A DNA stretch of 64,000 nt. Origin: Zoogloeaceae bacterium. GTDB lineage: Bacteria > Pseudomonadota > Gammaproteobacteria > Burkholderiales > Rhodocyclaceae. The translations under genes were made by a program, and so were the position numbers. The stretch is taken from assembly GCA_024235655.1 (NCBI GenBank), contig JACKLY010000001.1, positions 744,001 to 808,000 of the forward strand. Reading direction: 5' to 3'. Below are positions 33,599 through 41,379 of the stretch, piece by piece. Every line of letters begins with the position of its first letter. The first letter of the stretch is position 1. Below the pieces are notes generated by a model. The model saw only the letters and a program-made list of their open reading frames with translations, was not told the DNA's origin and made no database searches.

Positions 33599-34462
33599 AT
33601 GGACAGCTCTGGCAGTAAACCGACATTTTTCGAACGTCTTTCCTCGCTGCTCATGCGCGAACCGGAAGACCGTGAGCAACTGATTCAACTGCTGCACTCC
33701 GCCTTCGAGCGCAATCTGCTCGATGCCGACGCGCTCTCGATTACCGAGGGGGCGCTCTTCGCCTCCGAAACCCCGGTGCGTGATGTCATGGTGCCGCGCG
33801 CGCAAATGGACACCATCGACGTCGATGCACCGCACGCCGAAATTGTTCGCCTGGTCATCTCCACCGCCCACTCGCGCTTTCCGGTGCATGACGGTAACCG
33901 CGACAACGTCATCGGCATCCTGCTCGCCAAGGATCTGCTGCGCATGCAGACCGAAGAGGATTTCAGCCTGCGCGACTGGTTGCGCCCGGCGGTGTTCATT
34001 CCCGATTCCAAGCGGCTCAATGTGCTGCTGCGCGAGTTCCGTGTGTCGCGCAATCACATGGCGGTGGTGGTCGATGAATACGGCGGCGTTGCCGGCCTGG
34101 TCACCATCGAGGATGTGCTGGAACAGATCGTCGGCGATATCGAGGACGAATACGATTTCGACGAAGCCGAAGACAATATCCGCCTCGACCAATCCGGCCG
34201 TTATCGCGTCAAGGCGCAGACCGAGATCGAAGACTTCAACGCCGCCTTTGACGTGGCACTGGTCAATGAGGATGTCGACACCATCGGCGGCCTGATCCTC
34301 AACCATCTCGGTCGCGTACCCAAGCGCAACGAGGTGATTGACCTCGACGGCCTGCGCTTCCGCGTGCTGCGCGCCGACAGCCGGCGCCTCTACACGCTGC
34401 TCGTCGAGAGCCTGCCGGCGGCCGTCTCCACAGGCGCTGGCGAATCTGCAGCAGCAGAGTGA
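33599..34462 (+). CDS. ybeX: CorC/HlyC-family CBS-domain transporter-associated protein (YbeX)
   Basis: 287 residues: short N-terminal helix region, tandem CBS domains (TPVRDVMVPRAQMDTIDVD; VVVDEYGGVAGLVTIEDVLEQIVGDIEDEYD) and a C-terminal CorC_HlyC domain (NEVIDLDGLRFRVLRAD). It has no membrane-spanning DUF21 domain, typical of YbeX/CorC. Linked to magnesium/cobalt homeostasis and ribosome metabolism. The start at 33599 fits the family N-terminus, though no good ribosome site is visible. Overlaps lnt by 4 bp. Confidence 0.93.
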   Translation: MDSSGSKPTFFERLSSLLMREPEDREQLIQLLHSAFERNLLDADALSITEGALFASETPVRDVMVPRAQMDTIDVDAPHAEIVRLVISTAHSRFPVHDGNRDNVIGILLAKDLLRMQTEEDFSLRDWLRPAVFIPDSKRLNVLLREFRVSRNHMAVVVDEYGGVAGLVTIEDVLEQIVGDIEDEYDFDEAEDNIRLDQSGRYRVKAQTEIEDFNAAFDVALVNEDVDTIGGLILNHLGRVPKRNEVIDLDGLRFRVLRADSRRLYTLLVESLPAAVSTGAGESAAAE

Positions 34463-35955
34463 TTCCGGCACCATCGTTTCCCGTTGCATTGCTGCTGGCG
34501 TTGCTCCTGGGCGCCGGCAGCGTTTTCTCCTTTGCCCCGTTTGACCTCTTTCCACTCGCCTGGCTGACCCTTGCCGGCCTGTTCTGGTTGCTGGGCAGCG
34601 TATCGCGCGCACGCGCGGCGGCCGCCATCGGCTTTGCCTTCGGGCTCGGCTGGTTTGGTCTGGGCACTTCATGGGTGTATGTCAGTTTGTCCATGTTCGG
34701 CGGCCTGCCGCCGCCGATTGCGGCGGTGGCCACCGTCCTCTTCTGTGCCGTTCTTGCGCTCTATCCCGCAGCTGCCGCCGGCCTGTACGTGCGCTGGCGG
34801 CAGGGCAAAGCCAATGCCGTCACCGATGCCTTGCTGTTTGCCGCGCTGTGGGTGCTTGCCGAATGGGTCAGGGGCTGGCTGTTCACCGGCTTCCCCTGGC
34901 TGGCGCTGGGCTATTCACAAACCTCGCCCAGCCCGCTGGCCGGCTACGCGCCGCTTACGGGTGTGCTCGGCGTGTCATTTGCCAGTGCATGCCTCGCCGC
35001 GCTGCTCGTCTCGTTTGCCAGAACGCGCTCGCTGCGTGCGCTGGGGCTGGCGGTTGCCCTGCTGGCAGCCGGGCAGGGGCTGGCCGGCATTGCCTGGACG
35101 CAGCCCTTTGGCGCGCCGATCAAGGTCGCCTTGCTGCAAGGCAATGTGCCGCAGGATCTTAAATGGCGGCCGGAAAAACTGAGCGATTCGCTGCGTATCT
35201 ACGGCGCCCTGATGCGCGAACACCCGGCAACGCTGACCGTGCTGCCGGAAACCGCCATTCCCACCTTTCTCAGCCAGCTGCCGCGCCCGTATCTGGAATC
35301 CTTGCTTGAGCATGCGCAGGCACAGCAAGGCGATGTGCTGTTCGGCATTGCCGCCGGCGATGGCGAAAACTACGCCAATGCCGCCGTCAGCATCGGCCAT
35401 TCGCCGACCCAGCTCTACTACAAATCCCATCTGGTGCCCTTCGGTGAATTTGTGCCGCCGGGCTTCGGCTGGTTTCTCGACATGATGCAGATCCCCATGT
35501 CCAGCTTTACCCCGGGGCCGGATCGCCAGCCCCCCATGGAAATTGCCGGGCAGAAGATCGCGATCAACATCTGCTACGAAGACGTGTTTGGCGGCGAAAT
35601 CATCCGCGCCCTGCCGCAGGCCACGATACTGGTGAACCTTTCCAACACCGCCTGGTTTGGCGATTCACTCGCCCAGCCGCAGCACCTGCAGATCGCCCGC
35701 ATGCGCGCGCTGGAAACCGGCCGCCCCATGCTGCGCGCCACCAATACCGGCATGACCGCTGTGGTCGGCGCCGACGGCAAGGTGCAAGCCGTGCTGCCCC
35801 CCTTTACACGCGACGCGCTGGTAGCCGAAGTGCAAGGCTTTGCCGGCAGCACACCCTATGTGCGCTGGGGCAACTGGGCCATCATCGCCGCCATGCTGCT
35901 CCTGCTGGCAGGCGTGCGCCTTGCCCAACGGCGCACCGGGGGCGCTCACTCATAA
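34459..35955 (+). CDS. lnt: apolipoprotein N-acyltransferase
   Basis: 498 residues from a GTG overlapping the ybeX stop. An N-terminal block of about six membrane segments (to residue ~215) is followed by a nitrilase-fold catalytic domain with the triad Glu in LTVLPETAIP, Lys in YYKSHLVPFGEF and Cys in KIAINICYEDVFG, and a last membrane segment near the C-terminus. It adds the third acyl chain to outer-membrane lipoproteins in the periplasm. End of the miaB cluster. Confidence 0.96.
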   Translation: MIPAPSFPVALLLALLLGAGSVFSFAPFDLFPLAWLTLAGLFWLLGSVSRARAAAAIGFAFGLGWFGLGTSWVYVSLSMFGGLPPPIAAVATVLFCAVLALYPAAAAGLYVRWRQGKANAVTDALLFAALWVLAEWVRGWLFTGFPWLALGYSQTSPSPLAGYAPLTGVLGVSFASACLAALLVSFARTRSLRALGLAVALLAAGQGLAGIAWTQPFGAPIKVALLQGNVPQDLKWRPEKLSDSLRIYGALMREHPATLTVLPETAIPTFLSQLPRPYLESLLEHAQAQQGDVLFGIAAGDGENYANAAVSIGHSPTQLYYKSHLVPFGEFVPPGFGWFLDMMQIPMSSFTPGPDRQPPMEIAGQKIAINICYEDVFGGEIIRALPQATILVNLSNTAWFGDSLAQPQHLQIARMRALETGRPMLRATNTGMTAVVGADGKVQAVLPPFTRDALVAEVQGFAGSTPYVRWGNWAIIAAMLLLLAGVRLAQRRTGGAHS

Positions 35956-35960
35956 AACCA

Positions 35961-36052
35961 TTCACTTTTATTCATCTTTCCAGTACGCATGAATGCTTGG
36001 CCGGGCGATTTCTTATCTATTAAAACCGGCTTGGATGGTCAATTAATGTGAA
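35961..36052. repeat. ~92-bp repeat, copy 1 (left edge of integron region)
   Basis: It begins TTCACTTTTATTCATC and ends AATTAATGTGAA, so its ends are imperfect inverted repeats. The first 23 bp are identical to copy 2 at 42872-42962, and CTTGG, GCGATT and the last 12-15 bp are also shared; the middle has diverged. The two copies are direct and bracket the integron-like region. No protein is encoded. Confidence 0.7.
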
Positions 36053-36131
36053 CAATCCGCTGCGGGGGGATAAGAGGCGCTGACCTTTCCCTCGTTCCGG
36101 CTTTAAGCGCGTGAACAATTTCAGCGCACAA

Positions 36132-36169
36132 AAGAAAAATGGCGCGGAAAAGCCCGCACCATTTTTCTT
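36132..36169. terminator. bidirectional hairpin terminator
   Basis: AAGAAAAATGG-GCGG pairs with CCGC-CCATTTTTCTT around a short loop, with A/T tracts on both sides. It lies 14 bp from the stop of the HigA-like gene (minus strand) and can serve it. A similar hairpin occurs inside the IS1182 element at 41213-41242. Confidence 0.65.
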
Positions 36170-36182
36170 GTCTGGTGGCCGC

Positions 36183-36482
36183 TTATTGGTTGACGGCTTC
36201 CGCATGCAGCTTCAGGCCAAGCGCCCCCATCACTTTCAGAACGGTATCGAAGCTCGGAGCGCGATCACCCGATAGCGCTTTGTAGAGGCTTTCACGCGAC
36301 AGCCCTGCGTCGCGTGCAACCTGCGACATGCCTTTGGCGCGAGCAATATCGCCAAGTGCTTTGGCAATGAATGCGGCATTGCCGTCGGCTTCGTCGATGC
36401 ATGCCTCAAGATACGCCGCCATTTCTTCCGGGGACCGCAGATGCTCTGCAACGTCATAACGGGAGGTTGCTGTCTTTGCCAT
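36183..36482 (-). CDS. HigA-like antitoxin (addiction-module antidote)
   Basis: 99 residues. An XRE-type helix-turn-helix (MSQVARDAGLSRESLYKAL) follows a helical region SPEEMAAYLEACIDEADGNAAFIAKALG typical of the putative addiction-module antidote family. It is encoded 3 bp after the toxin, the toxin-first order of higBA. It should neutralise the RelE-like toxin and repress the operon. It occupies the last cassette position, furthest from the intI remnant. Confidence 0.88.
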   Translation of the reverse strand: MAKTATSRYDVAEHLRSPEEMAAYLEACIDEADGNAAFIAKALGDIARAKGMSQVARDAGLSRESLYKALSGDRAPSFDTVLKVMGALGLKLHAEAVNQ

Positions 36483-36485
36483 GTC

Positions 36486-36782
36486 TTACTCCTTCAGATT
36501 GCGTGCCAGGCGCAACGCCGTTTTGATATCTGTTGCCTGAGACGATTTGTCGCCACCGGCCAAGAGAATCACGATTTCCTGGTCATGTTTTGTGAAATAG
36601 ACCCGATAGCCGGGGCCAACGTCGATGCGCAACTCGGATACGCCCTCGCCAACAGGCTTAACATCACCAGGGTTTCCGGCAGCAAGTCGCTCAATTCTGA
36701 CCAAAATCCGTGCGCGCCCTTTGAGATCACGAAGGCCGTCAATCCAGGTGGCGTAAACATCGGTTTTTCGGATTTGGAGCAT
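36486..36782 (-). CDS. RelE/ParE-family toxin (HigB-like)
   Basis: 98 residues: FATWIDGLRDLKGRARI-type start (YATWIDGLRDLKGRARILV), VGEGVSELRIDVGPGYRVYFT and IVILLAGGDKSSQATDIKTA, all hallmarks of the HigB/RelE-like addiction toxin of about 100 residues that cleaves mRNA at the ribosome. Its promoter region contains a palindrome at 36792-36807. As an integron cassette, such a module stabilises the array. Confidence 0.9.
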   Translation of the reverse strand: MLQIRKTDVYATWIDGLRDLKGRARILVRIERLAAGNPGDVKPVGEGVSELRIDVGPGYRVYFTKHDQEIVILLAGGDKSSQATDIKTALRLARNLKE

Positions 36783-36791
36783 GGTCTAAAT

Positions 36792-36807
36792 GTATCCAGC
36801 GGGATAC
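36792..36807. promoter_or_regulatory. palindromic operator candidate of the toxin-antitoxin cassette
   Basis: GTATCC-N4-GGATAC inverted repeat 9 bp upstream of the toxin start codon, in the position where a HigA-type antitoxin would bind to autoregulate. Confidence 0.45.
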
Positions 36808-36831
36808 GAAATGTCAATGTGAGAAAGAAGA

Positions 36832-36883
36832 TGTCAACGTGTGCAAGCTGCGGTTTGGTTGCAAACCGGGGTTATCGTTGAAT
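36832..36883. repeat. attC-like site a
   Basis: TGTCAAC at 36832-36838 and GTTGAAT at 36877-36883 bound an internal hairpin (CGGTTTG/CAAACCG). In cassette direction, the 5' core ATTCAAC overlaps the end of the 36872-37198 gene. The 36832 core deviates from consensus at one position. Confidence 0.5.
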
Positions 36884-37198
36884 TGGCTCTGGCTTTAGCT
36901 CAATGTGAGCTTCGTAGTTATTAAGGTAATCACTGACCACCGGATTGTCGCGGTATTTTTGACGTAAATCTGCAAGGCGTTTATCCGTGCCTGTGCACAG
37001 TTTCTTGAGGTTCTGGAAGATGAATTCACGACGTTCTTTAACTTCCGGATCATTTCCAGAATCCCACGGCTCTCCCCGGAAATGATCGCAGCCATCCCGT
37101 TGATCGATGAATGTCTGAATATCCGAAGGCAATGGCGCGGAAGCGATGGCAAGAGTGCTCATTGTTGCGAGAGAAAGGAGCAGGTGTGCTGATTTCAT
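36872..37198 (-). CDS. small exported cassette protein
   Basis: 108 residues with a signal peptide (MKSAHLLLSLATMSTLAIASA, cleavage near 20). The mature part has a CDHFRGEPWDSGNDPEVKERR region with one cysteine and another in LKKLCTGTDK, likely a disulfide. Not recognised as a named family. Start ATG at 37198 is 3 bp from an attC core, a spacing typical of gene cassettes; an upstream in-frame extension into the attC is rejected. Confidence 0.7.
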   Translation of the reverse strand: MKSAHLLLSLATMSTLAIASAPLPSDIQTFIDQRDGCDHFRGEPWDSGNDPEVKERREFIFQNLKKLCTGTDKRLADLRQKYRDNPVVSDYLNNYEAHIELKPEPIQR

Positions 37199-37200
37199 GA

Positions 37201-37281
37201 TGCCAACGTGCAAAGTAAATGGCGTGCCGCTTGCGGCACGACCAAGCGCCTGCAAGGCGCGGTTTGACTGGGGGGTTCGGT
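37201..37281. repeat. attC-like site b
   Basis: 81 bp with outer cores TGCCAAC (37201-37207) and GTTCGGT (37275-37281) and a strong central hairpin CGTGCCGC/GCGGCACG. Its inner ~60 bp are nearly identical to site g at 42170-42250, same length and orientation. The outer cores deviate slightly from consensus. Confidence 0.75.
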
Positions 37282-37303
37282 GCCATTGGGAATAAGCTTA
37301 AAG

Positions 37304-38107
37304 TCATACTTGGATAGCGTTCACTCCACGCAAATCTAAGGCACAACCACGTTGTGCGAGTGCACCAGATAGCAATATTTCATGCACACCTTTTGGACCG
37401 CGATAGATAGATAGTTTATTTAGTCTTCTGAATCGTGTGGCGCCAACTGCATCACAAAACTTATTGCAGCCCCCTACTACTAATTGGGTGGGGCTAGGCA
37501 TCTCGTCAATGGAATTCAGATCGGTGAGCATCGAGCAGCCATGGATTCCAAGCCACTCCAATAAGTATAGTTTTTCAATGCCACTGAGCGAGCGTAGAGA
37601 GCGGCTGTAGTGAATATCGAGCGAGGCCAGCGACGTAAGGTGGCCAACAATGCCGAGGTCGTCGTTAAGCGGCCGTATTAATGTCAGCGTGTCGATATTT
37701 GGAGCATTCAAGGAAGCGGTGCATTTATCTGACCATCGCACTTGCGCAGACCGCAAATTCAGCAGTTCTCCTTGCAGCGTGCCACGAACAGTTGGGCAAT
37801 CAACTTCCAGATGACGCAAGGCGGGAAGGTGGCCTATATCGGTAAGGTTGATGGAATCATCAAACCAAATGAGAAGGTATTCGATGCTACGGAGTTGAGA
37901 AAAAAGATAAGCAAGATTGAGATCGGCCCATTTCGTACCTGTCGAGAGGCCTCTCTGAGACACAACCACCCCACGAACATCGGACAGATCACGCTCGACA
38001 AAATCGCGTTCAGTGACTTTGTGCCCGACATGCAAGATCGGAGCGATACCGTCTCGCCCACAGTGGTCGATGCCATGTTCAAAAGAGTACTGGGCTGTGG
38101 TGGCCAT
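37304..38107 (-). CDS. leucine-rich-repeat-like cassette protein
   Basis: 267 residues with irregular leucine-rich repeats of 22-24 residues from about 65 to 240 (e.g. LRSIEYLLIWFDDSINLTDI, HLPALRHLEVDCPT, LTSLASLDIHYSRSLRSLSG, LLEWLGIHGCSMLTDLNSI). No signal peptide or membrane segment. It is likely a protein-binding solenoid; function unknown. ATG at 38107 lies 11 bp from attC c and the stop is 22 bp from attC b, giving a complete single-gene cassette. Confidence 0.75.
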   Translation of the reverse strand: MATTAQYSFEHGIDHCGRDGIAPILHVGHKVTERDFVERDLSDVRGVVVSQRGLSTGTKWADLNLAYLFSQLRSIEYLLIWFDDSINLTDIGHLPALRHLEVDCPTVRGTLQGELLNLRSAQVRWSDKCTASLNAPNIDTLTLIRPLNDDLGIVGHLTSLASLDIHYSRSLRSLSGIEKLYLLEWLGIHGCSMLTDLNSIDEMPSPTQLVVGGCNKFCDAVGATRFRRLNKLSIYRGPKGVHEILLSGALAQRGCALDLRGVNAIQV

Positions 38108-38117
38108 GGACTATGAC

Positions 38118-38212
38118 GCCGAACGAGTTAGCTCAAGGGCGGCTGGAGGCCGAAGGCCGGAGGGAACCGAGAAGCGTAGCTTCTCGGGCGGCCCCTAGAG
38201 TGGCGGGTAAGC
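38118..38212. repeat. attC-like site c
   Basis: About 95 bp between GCCGAAC (38118-38124) and GGTAAGC (38206-38212), with an internal perfect hairpin GAGAAGC-GTA-GCTTCTC and GGCGGC/GCCGAAGGC segments. Both outer cores are degenerate; identification rests on position between two cassette genes and on foldability. Confidence 0.5.
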
Positions 38213-38217
38213 GTGCA

Positions 38218-38826
38218 TTACTCATAGTCGACGCCCCTGCATCCTTCACGGATGACATCATCCATCTTGGAAGTGTTCCGGATTGGCGGGAGGGTGGGCT
38301 TGAGGGGGGAGTCTATGGGCAGGACCGATCCCCGAGTCCACTCGCCAGCCGTTCTTTGAACGAATACCTTGCCGCCTTCAGTACATGTCGCAATTGCCTC
38401 TTCAGAGCCTTCTTGCTTGTGTTTAATGACAATTACGAAATCTCCGGTTCTTGAAGCCACTACTTTGTCTATCGGCCATACTGCCTCGGCAATCGAACAG
38501 AACACTTGCCCATCGTTGACTGGCGCCTCAGGTCTAGTACTGTCCCAAAGCTTGTAGCAGACAACGTGTTGGTCGTTGCTATGTATGTGCTTGATGTTCG
38601 CAACTCTTTGAAAGCCAAGGGATGGGAAGCAAGATTCGCCACTCGGCAAGTTGACAATGTCAATAGGCACTTGCCGTCCGAAATTGGTTAGACTCGATTG
38701 AAGGGAGGAGACGTCGGTGCACATAAGTTGCAATGGCCTTAGAAGTTCGGTTGCCCGAGATTCTTTAGCCGAGCACATGCTGAGCCACGACAGACCGACT
38801 ATGAGAATCGCGAGGTACTTGTGCAT
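38218..38826 (-). CDS. exported cassette protein, unknown function
   Basis: 202 residues from ATG 38826 with an N-terminal signal (MHKYLAILIVGLSWLSMCSA); LSMC could be a lipobox, making it a lipoprotein candidate. The mature part has several cysteines (LMCTDV, ESCFPS, VVCYKL, VFCSIAE, ATCTEGG, REGCRG), implying disulfides in the periplasm. The family is not recognised. An upstream in-frame extension runs through attC d and is not used. Start is 17 bp from attC d. Confidence 0.7.
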   Translation of the reverse strand: MHKYLAILIVGLSWLSMCSAKESRATELLRPLQLMCTDVSSLQSSLTNFGRQVPIDIVNLPSGESCFPSLGFQRVANIKHIHSNDQHVVCYKLWDSTRPEAPVNDGQVFCSIAEAVWPIDKVVASRTGDFVIVIKHKQEGSEEAIATCTEGGKVFVQRTAGEWTRGSVLPIDSPLKPTLPPIRNTSKMDDVIREGCRGVDYE

Positions 38827-38842
38827 ACGTGGGAATATGTGC

Positions 38843-38932
38843 GCCCAACGTAAAAATGAGGGGCGCCGCGCGAGGCGGATTGTCCAGAGAGAAGCCACTT
38901 TTGCGGTGACCCACTCGATTGGCGGGTTAGGT
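38843..38932. repeat. attC site d
   Basis: 90 bp with perfect consensus cores GCCCAAC (RYYYAAC, 38843-38849) and GTTAGGT (GTTRRRY, 38926-38932). It lies between the SMI1/KNR4 gene stop (38936) and the start of the next cassette gene. Confidence 0.8.
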
Positions 38933-38935
38933 GAT

Positions 38936-39511
38936 TTAGCCGTTATAGATAACATTGCCATTTGTGTCGTAGACACTTTCATATGACAAAAATGAATGCA
39001 CAAATTCTTTAAAGTTATCCGCTACCAGGAGGCTGTTACCTTCATCGGATTCTATGACTATTACCTTTGGGTCTGTATTAGACTCCCGGTAATCAAGGGC
39101 TAGCCATGTATGACCATCCCCCTCGATTAACACAATTTTTTTAGGCAACCCCCATTCCTCTGTTAGGCTGGCACTGTCGAATATAGAAGTGCCGTACGGG
39201 TCAGGTTCAATGCCTGCAAATTTCCCAACGGTATAGAATCCCTCTCCAAAATAGAACTGAGTTGAATAGTTATCACACGATGGTAACTTCACCACTCTTG
39301 AACCGTCAGTGCCAGCATATTGGGTGTATTCAGGAGGGAGCCTGACCCCATACTCGTCCTCAAACATCTTTATTCTTTCTGCGATTGAATAGACTCGATA
39401 GTTCTCCACTTCGTGGAAATCACCACAACTAGAACATACGAAATATGCTGTACCGTCAATAATATCTGGCTCAGGATAGTCGCTTTGGCAACCGATACCG
39501 TTACACTTCAT
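38936..39511 (-). CDS. SMI1/KNR4 (SUKH) family protein
   Basis: 191 residues. An N-terminal zinc-ribbon-like segment (KCNGIGCQSDYP ... YFVCSSCGDFHE, four cysteines) precedes a SUKH domain: FEDEYGVRLPPEYTQYAGTD, GEGFYTVGKFAGI, and KKIVLIEGDGHTWLALDYR. SUKH proteins are common immunity proteins in bacterial toxin systems; no toxin is encoded nearby. The start lies against a disrupted attC core (IS1182 inserted 9 bp upstream). AT-richer than the neighbouring chromosome. Confidence 0.88.
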   Translation of the reverse strand: MKCNGIGCQSDYPEPDIIDGTAYFVCSSCGDFHEVENYRVYSIAERIKMFEDEYGVRLPPEYTQYAGTDGSRVVKLPSCDNYSTQFYFGEGFYTVGKFAGIEPDPYGTSIFDSASLTEEWGLPKKIVLIEGDGHTWLALDYRESNTDPKVIVIESDEGNSLLVADNFKEFVHSFLSYESVYDTNGNVIYNG

Positions 39512-39605
39512 TAGACTAACGAAGCTGTAGAAAAATCAACCCCGCATCATGCCGGTAGTGAACGTCTTGATCAAGCCATGGTCATATTGGTGAAGGAGGA
39601 AACCC

Positions 39606-41132
39606 ATGGCCCGCTACAAAACGATCGACACCAGCCCGCGCTTTCTTGCCGTTGATCTCGAACGGCAACTCATCCCCGGCACCTTCGTCCATGCCCTCAA
39701 CCACCTGATCGACAACGAACTCGACCTTGCCGCCTTCGACAGCCGCTACGCCAACGACCGGAGCGGCGCCCCGGCCTGGCCGCCGGCCGTTCTGCTCAAG
39801 GTCGTCCTCTACGCCTACAGCCTCGGCATCGTCAGCTCGCGCGGCATCGAACGCGCCTGTGCCGAACAAGTCACCTTCATCGCCCTCACCGGTGATCGCA
39901 TCCCGCACTTCACCACCATCGCCGCCTTTGTCAGCGGGCTTGCCGGCCAGATCGCCCCGCTCTTTGCCCGCATCCTCTACCTCTGCGACCGGCAAGGCCT
40001 CATTGGCCGCGAAATGTTCGCCATCGACGGCGTCAAACTCCCCTCGAACGCCTCCAAGCACAAGAGCGGCACCCGTGCCGACTTCCTCCATCGCATCCGG
40101 AAGCTCGAAACCGCCACCGCCGCCATGCTAGCTCGCCACCGCGAAAATGATGCCCAACCCGCCGAAGCCAGTCTTGAAGACAAGGCCCGGCAAAAGATCG
40201 AGCGCCTCGAAAACGAAGCCGCCCAACTCCGCGACTGGCTCGCCGCCAACCCCGAAGACCGACGCGGCGCCAAAGGCAGCATCCGCAAAAGTAACCGCAC
40301 CGACCCCGAGAGCGCCAAGATGGCCACCGGCAAGGGCGTCATCCAGGGCTACTGCGGTGTTGCCGCTGTCGATGGCAAGCACCAGATCATCATCGAAGCC
40401 CAGGCCCACGGCACCGGCTCCGAACAGGAACTCCTGCTCCCCGTGGTCGAAGCGACTGCCGCAAACCGTAACCCGGACACCCTCATCACGGCGGACGCCG
40501 GCTACCACAGCGAAACCAACCTCAAGCGTCTTGCCGAACAGAACACGCCTGCACTCATCGCCGACAACGGCATGAGAAAGCGCGATGAGCGCTTCAAGGA
40601 ACAGAAGAAATACAAAATCCTTCCCGATCCGCTCTACGACAAGACCAAGCCACCGCGCAAAGCCACCACCTACCGGCCTGAAGATTTCGACTACGACCCC
40701 GAGACCGGCACCTGCCGCTGTCCGGCCGGCAAGCAGCTCTACCAGAACGGCTCGAACTGCATCCACAACGGCTACGTTGCCGTGAAGTTCCAGGGCGCAC
40801 TGCGCGACTGCGTGCCTTGTTCGGAACGCGAACGCTGCCTGCGCACCCCGGAAAAGACCAGGACCCGACAGGTCTGCTTCTTCCGCGGCAAGGCTGATAC
40901 CACGAAGGTTAGCTACACCGAGATCATGAGGCAGGCGATTGATACGGAGCGAGGGCGGGCACTCTATGGCCGGCGCTTTGCCACGGTTGAGCCGGTGTTT
41001 GGCAACCTGAGGCACAACAAAGGTTTGAACCGCTTCACGCTACGCGGGCGAAAGAAGGTCGATACGCAGTGGAAGCTCTACTGCATGGTGCACAACATTG
41101 AGAAGCTGGCGCACCACGGGTATGGGCAGTAG
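39606..41132 (+). CDS. IS1182-family transposase
   Basis: 508 residues. Family landmarks: N-terminal RYKTIDTSPRFLAVDLERQL and AWPPAVLLKVVLYAYSLGIVSSR, DDE core with FAIDGVKLPSNASKHKSG, ITADAGYHSE and the C-terminal FATVEPVFGNLRHNKGLNRFTLRG. A cysteine-rich insertion (GTCRCPAGK, CVPCSERERC) is typical. Intact open frame with GGAGGA upstream of the ATG. High GC compared with the surrounding cassettes, as expected for recent arrival. Confidence 0.95.
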   Translation: MARYKTIDTSPRFLAVDLERQLIPGTFVHALNHLIDNELDLAAFDSRYANDRSGAPAWPPAVLLKVVLYAYSLGIVSSRGIERACAEQVTFIALTGDRIPHFTTIAAFVSGLAGQIAPLFARILYLCDRQGLIGREMFAIDGVKLPSNASKHKSGTRADFLHRIRKLETATAAMLARHRENDAQPAEASLEDKARQKIERLENEAAQLRDWLAANPEDRRGAKGSIRKSNRTDPESAKMATGKGVIQGYCGVAAVDGKHQIIIEAQAHGTGSEQELLLPVVEATAANRNPDTLITADAGYHSETNLKRLAEQNTPALIADNGMRKRDERFKEQKKYKILPDPLYDKTKPPRKATTYRPEDFDYDPETGTCRCPAGKQLYQNGSNCIHNGYVAVKFQGALRDCVPCSERERCLRTPEKTRTRQVCFFRGKADTTKVSYTEIMRQAIDTERGRALYGRRFATVEPVFGNLRHNKGLNRFTLRGRKKVDTQWKLYCMVHNIEKLAHHGYGQ

Positions 41133-41212
41133 GGGCAGGCTGCGAAGAGGGCGTATCGGCTGACTACAGGAATCGGGTTTACTGAGAGCGATCAGTTTCA
41201 AAACGCAAAAGC

Positions 41213-41242
41213 AAAATGGCGCGGAAAACACCGCGCCATTTT
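41213..41242. terminator. terminator hairpin inside IS1182
   Basis: AAAATGGCGCGG / CCGCGCCATTTT perfect 12-bp stem with AAAACA loop followed by T-rich sequence, about 80 bp after the transposase stop. Confidence 0.8.
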
Positions 41243-41283
41243 TGGGTCTGCATCTGCTGAAAAATGGGTTTTTCTACAGCTTC

Positions 41284-41366
41284 AACGTAGAGCTAACCGG
41301 CGCTGCGCGGCTTCATCGCGCAGCGTCCAGAGAGCGAAGCGAACGGGGTTGAGCGCAATGTTAGAG
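41284..41366. repeat. attC site e (split by IS1182)
   Basis: Right part of an attC: AACGTAGAGCTAACC..., hairpin GCTGCGCG/CGCGCAGC and terminal GTTAGAG (41360-41366). The missing core GACTAAC lies at 39514-39520, left of the IS. Joining the parts across the insertion gives a standard attC with both cores and the L boxes pairing. Confidence 0.75.
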
Positions 41367-41379
41367 GTTTTTGGCATGA

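Larger units (their letters stand above)
39521..41283 (+). mobile_element. IS1182-family insertion sequence
   Basis: About 1763 bp with terminal inverted repeat GAAGCTGTAGAAAAA (39521 onward) matched by the complement at the right end (to 41283). AAC occurs on both sides (39518-39520, 41284-41286) as a possible 3-bp duplication. One transposase gene and a strong terminator hairpin near the right end. It splits attC site e at its core. Confidence 0.85.

Noticed and set aside
36132..41242. The two similar hairpins at 36132-36169 and 41213-41242 as ends of one mobile element
   Set aside because: The second lies inside the IS1182 element and each is adequately explained as a terminator; similarity is limited to the stem and a short leader.
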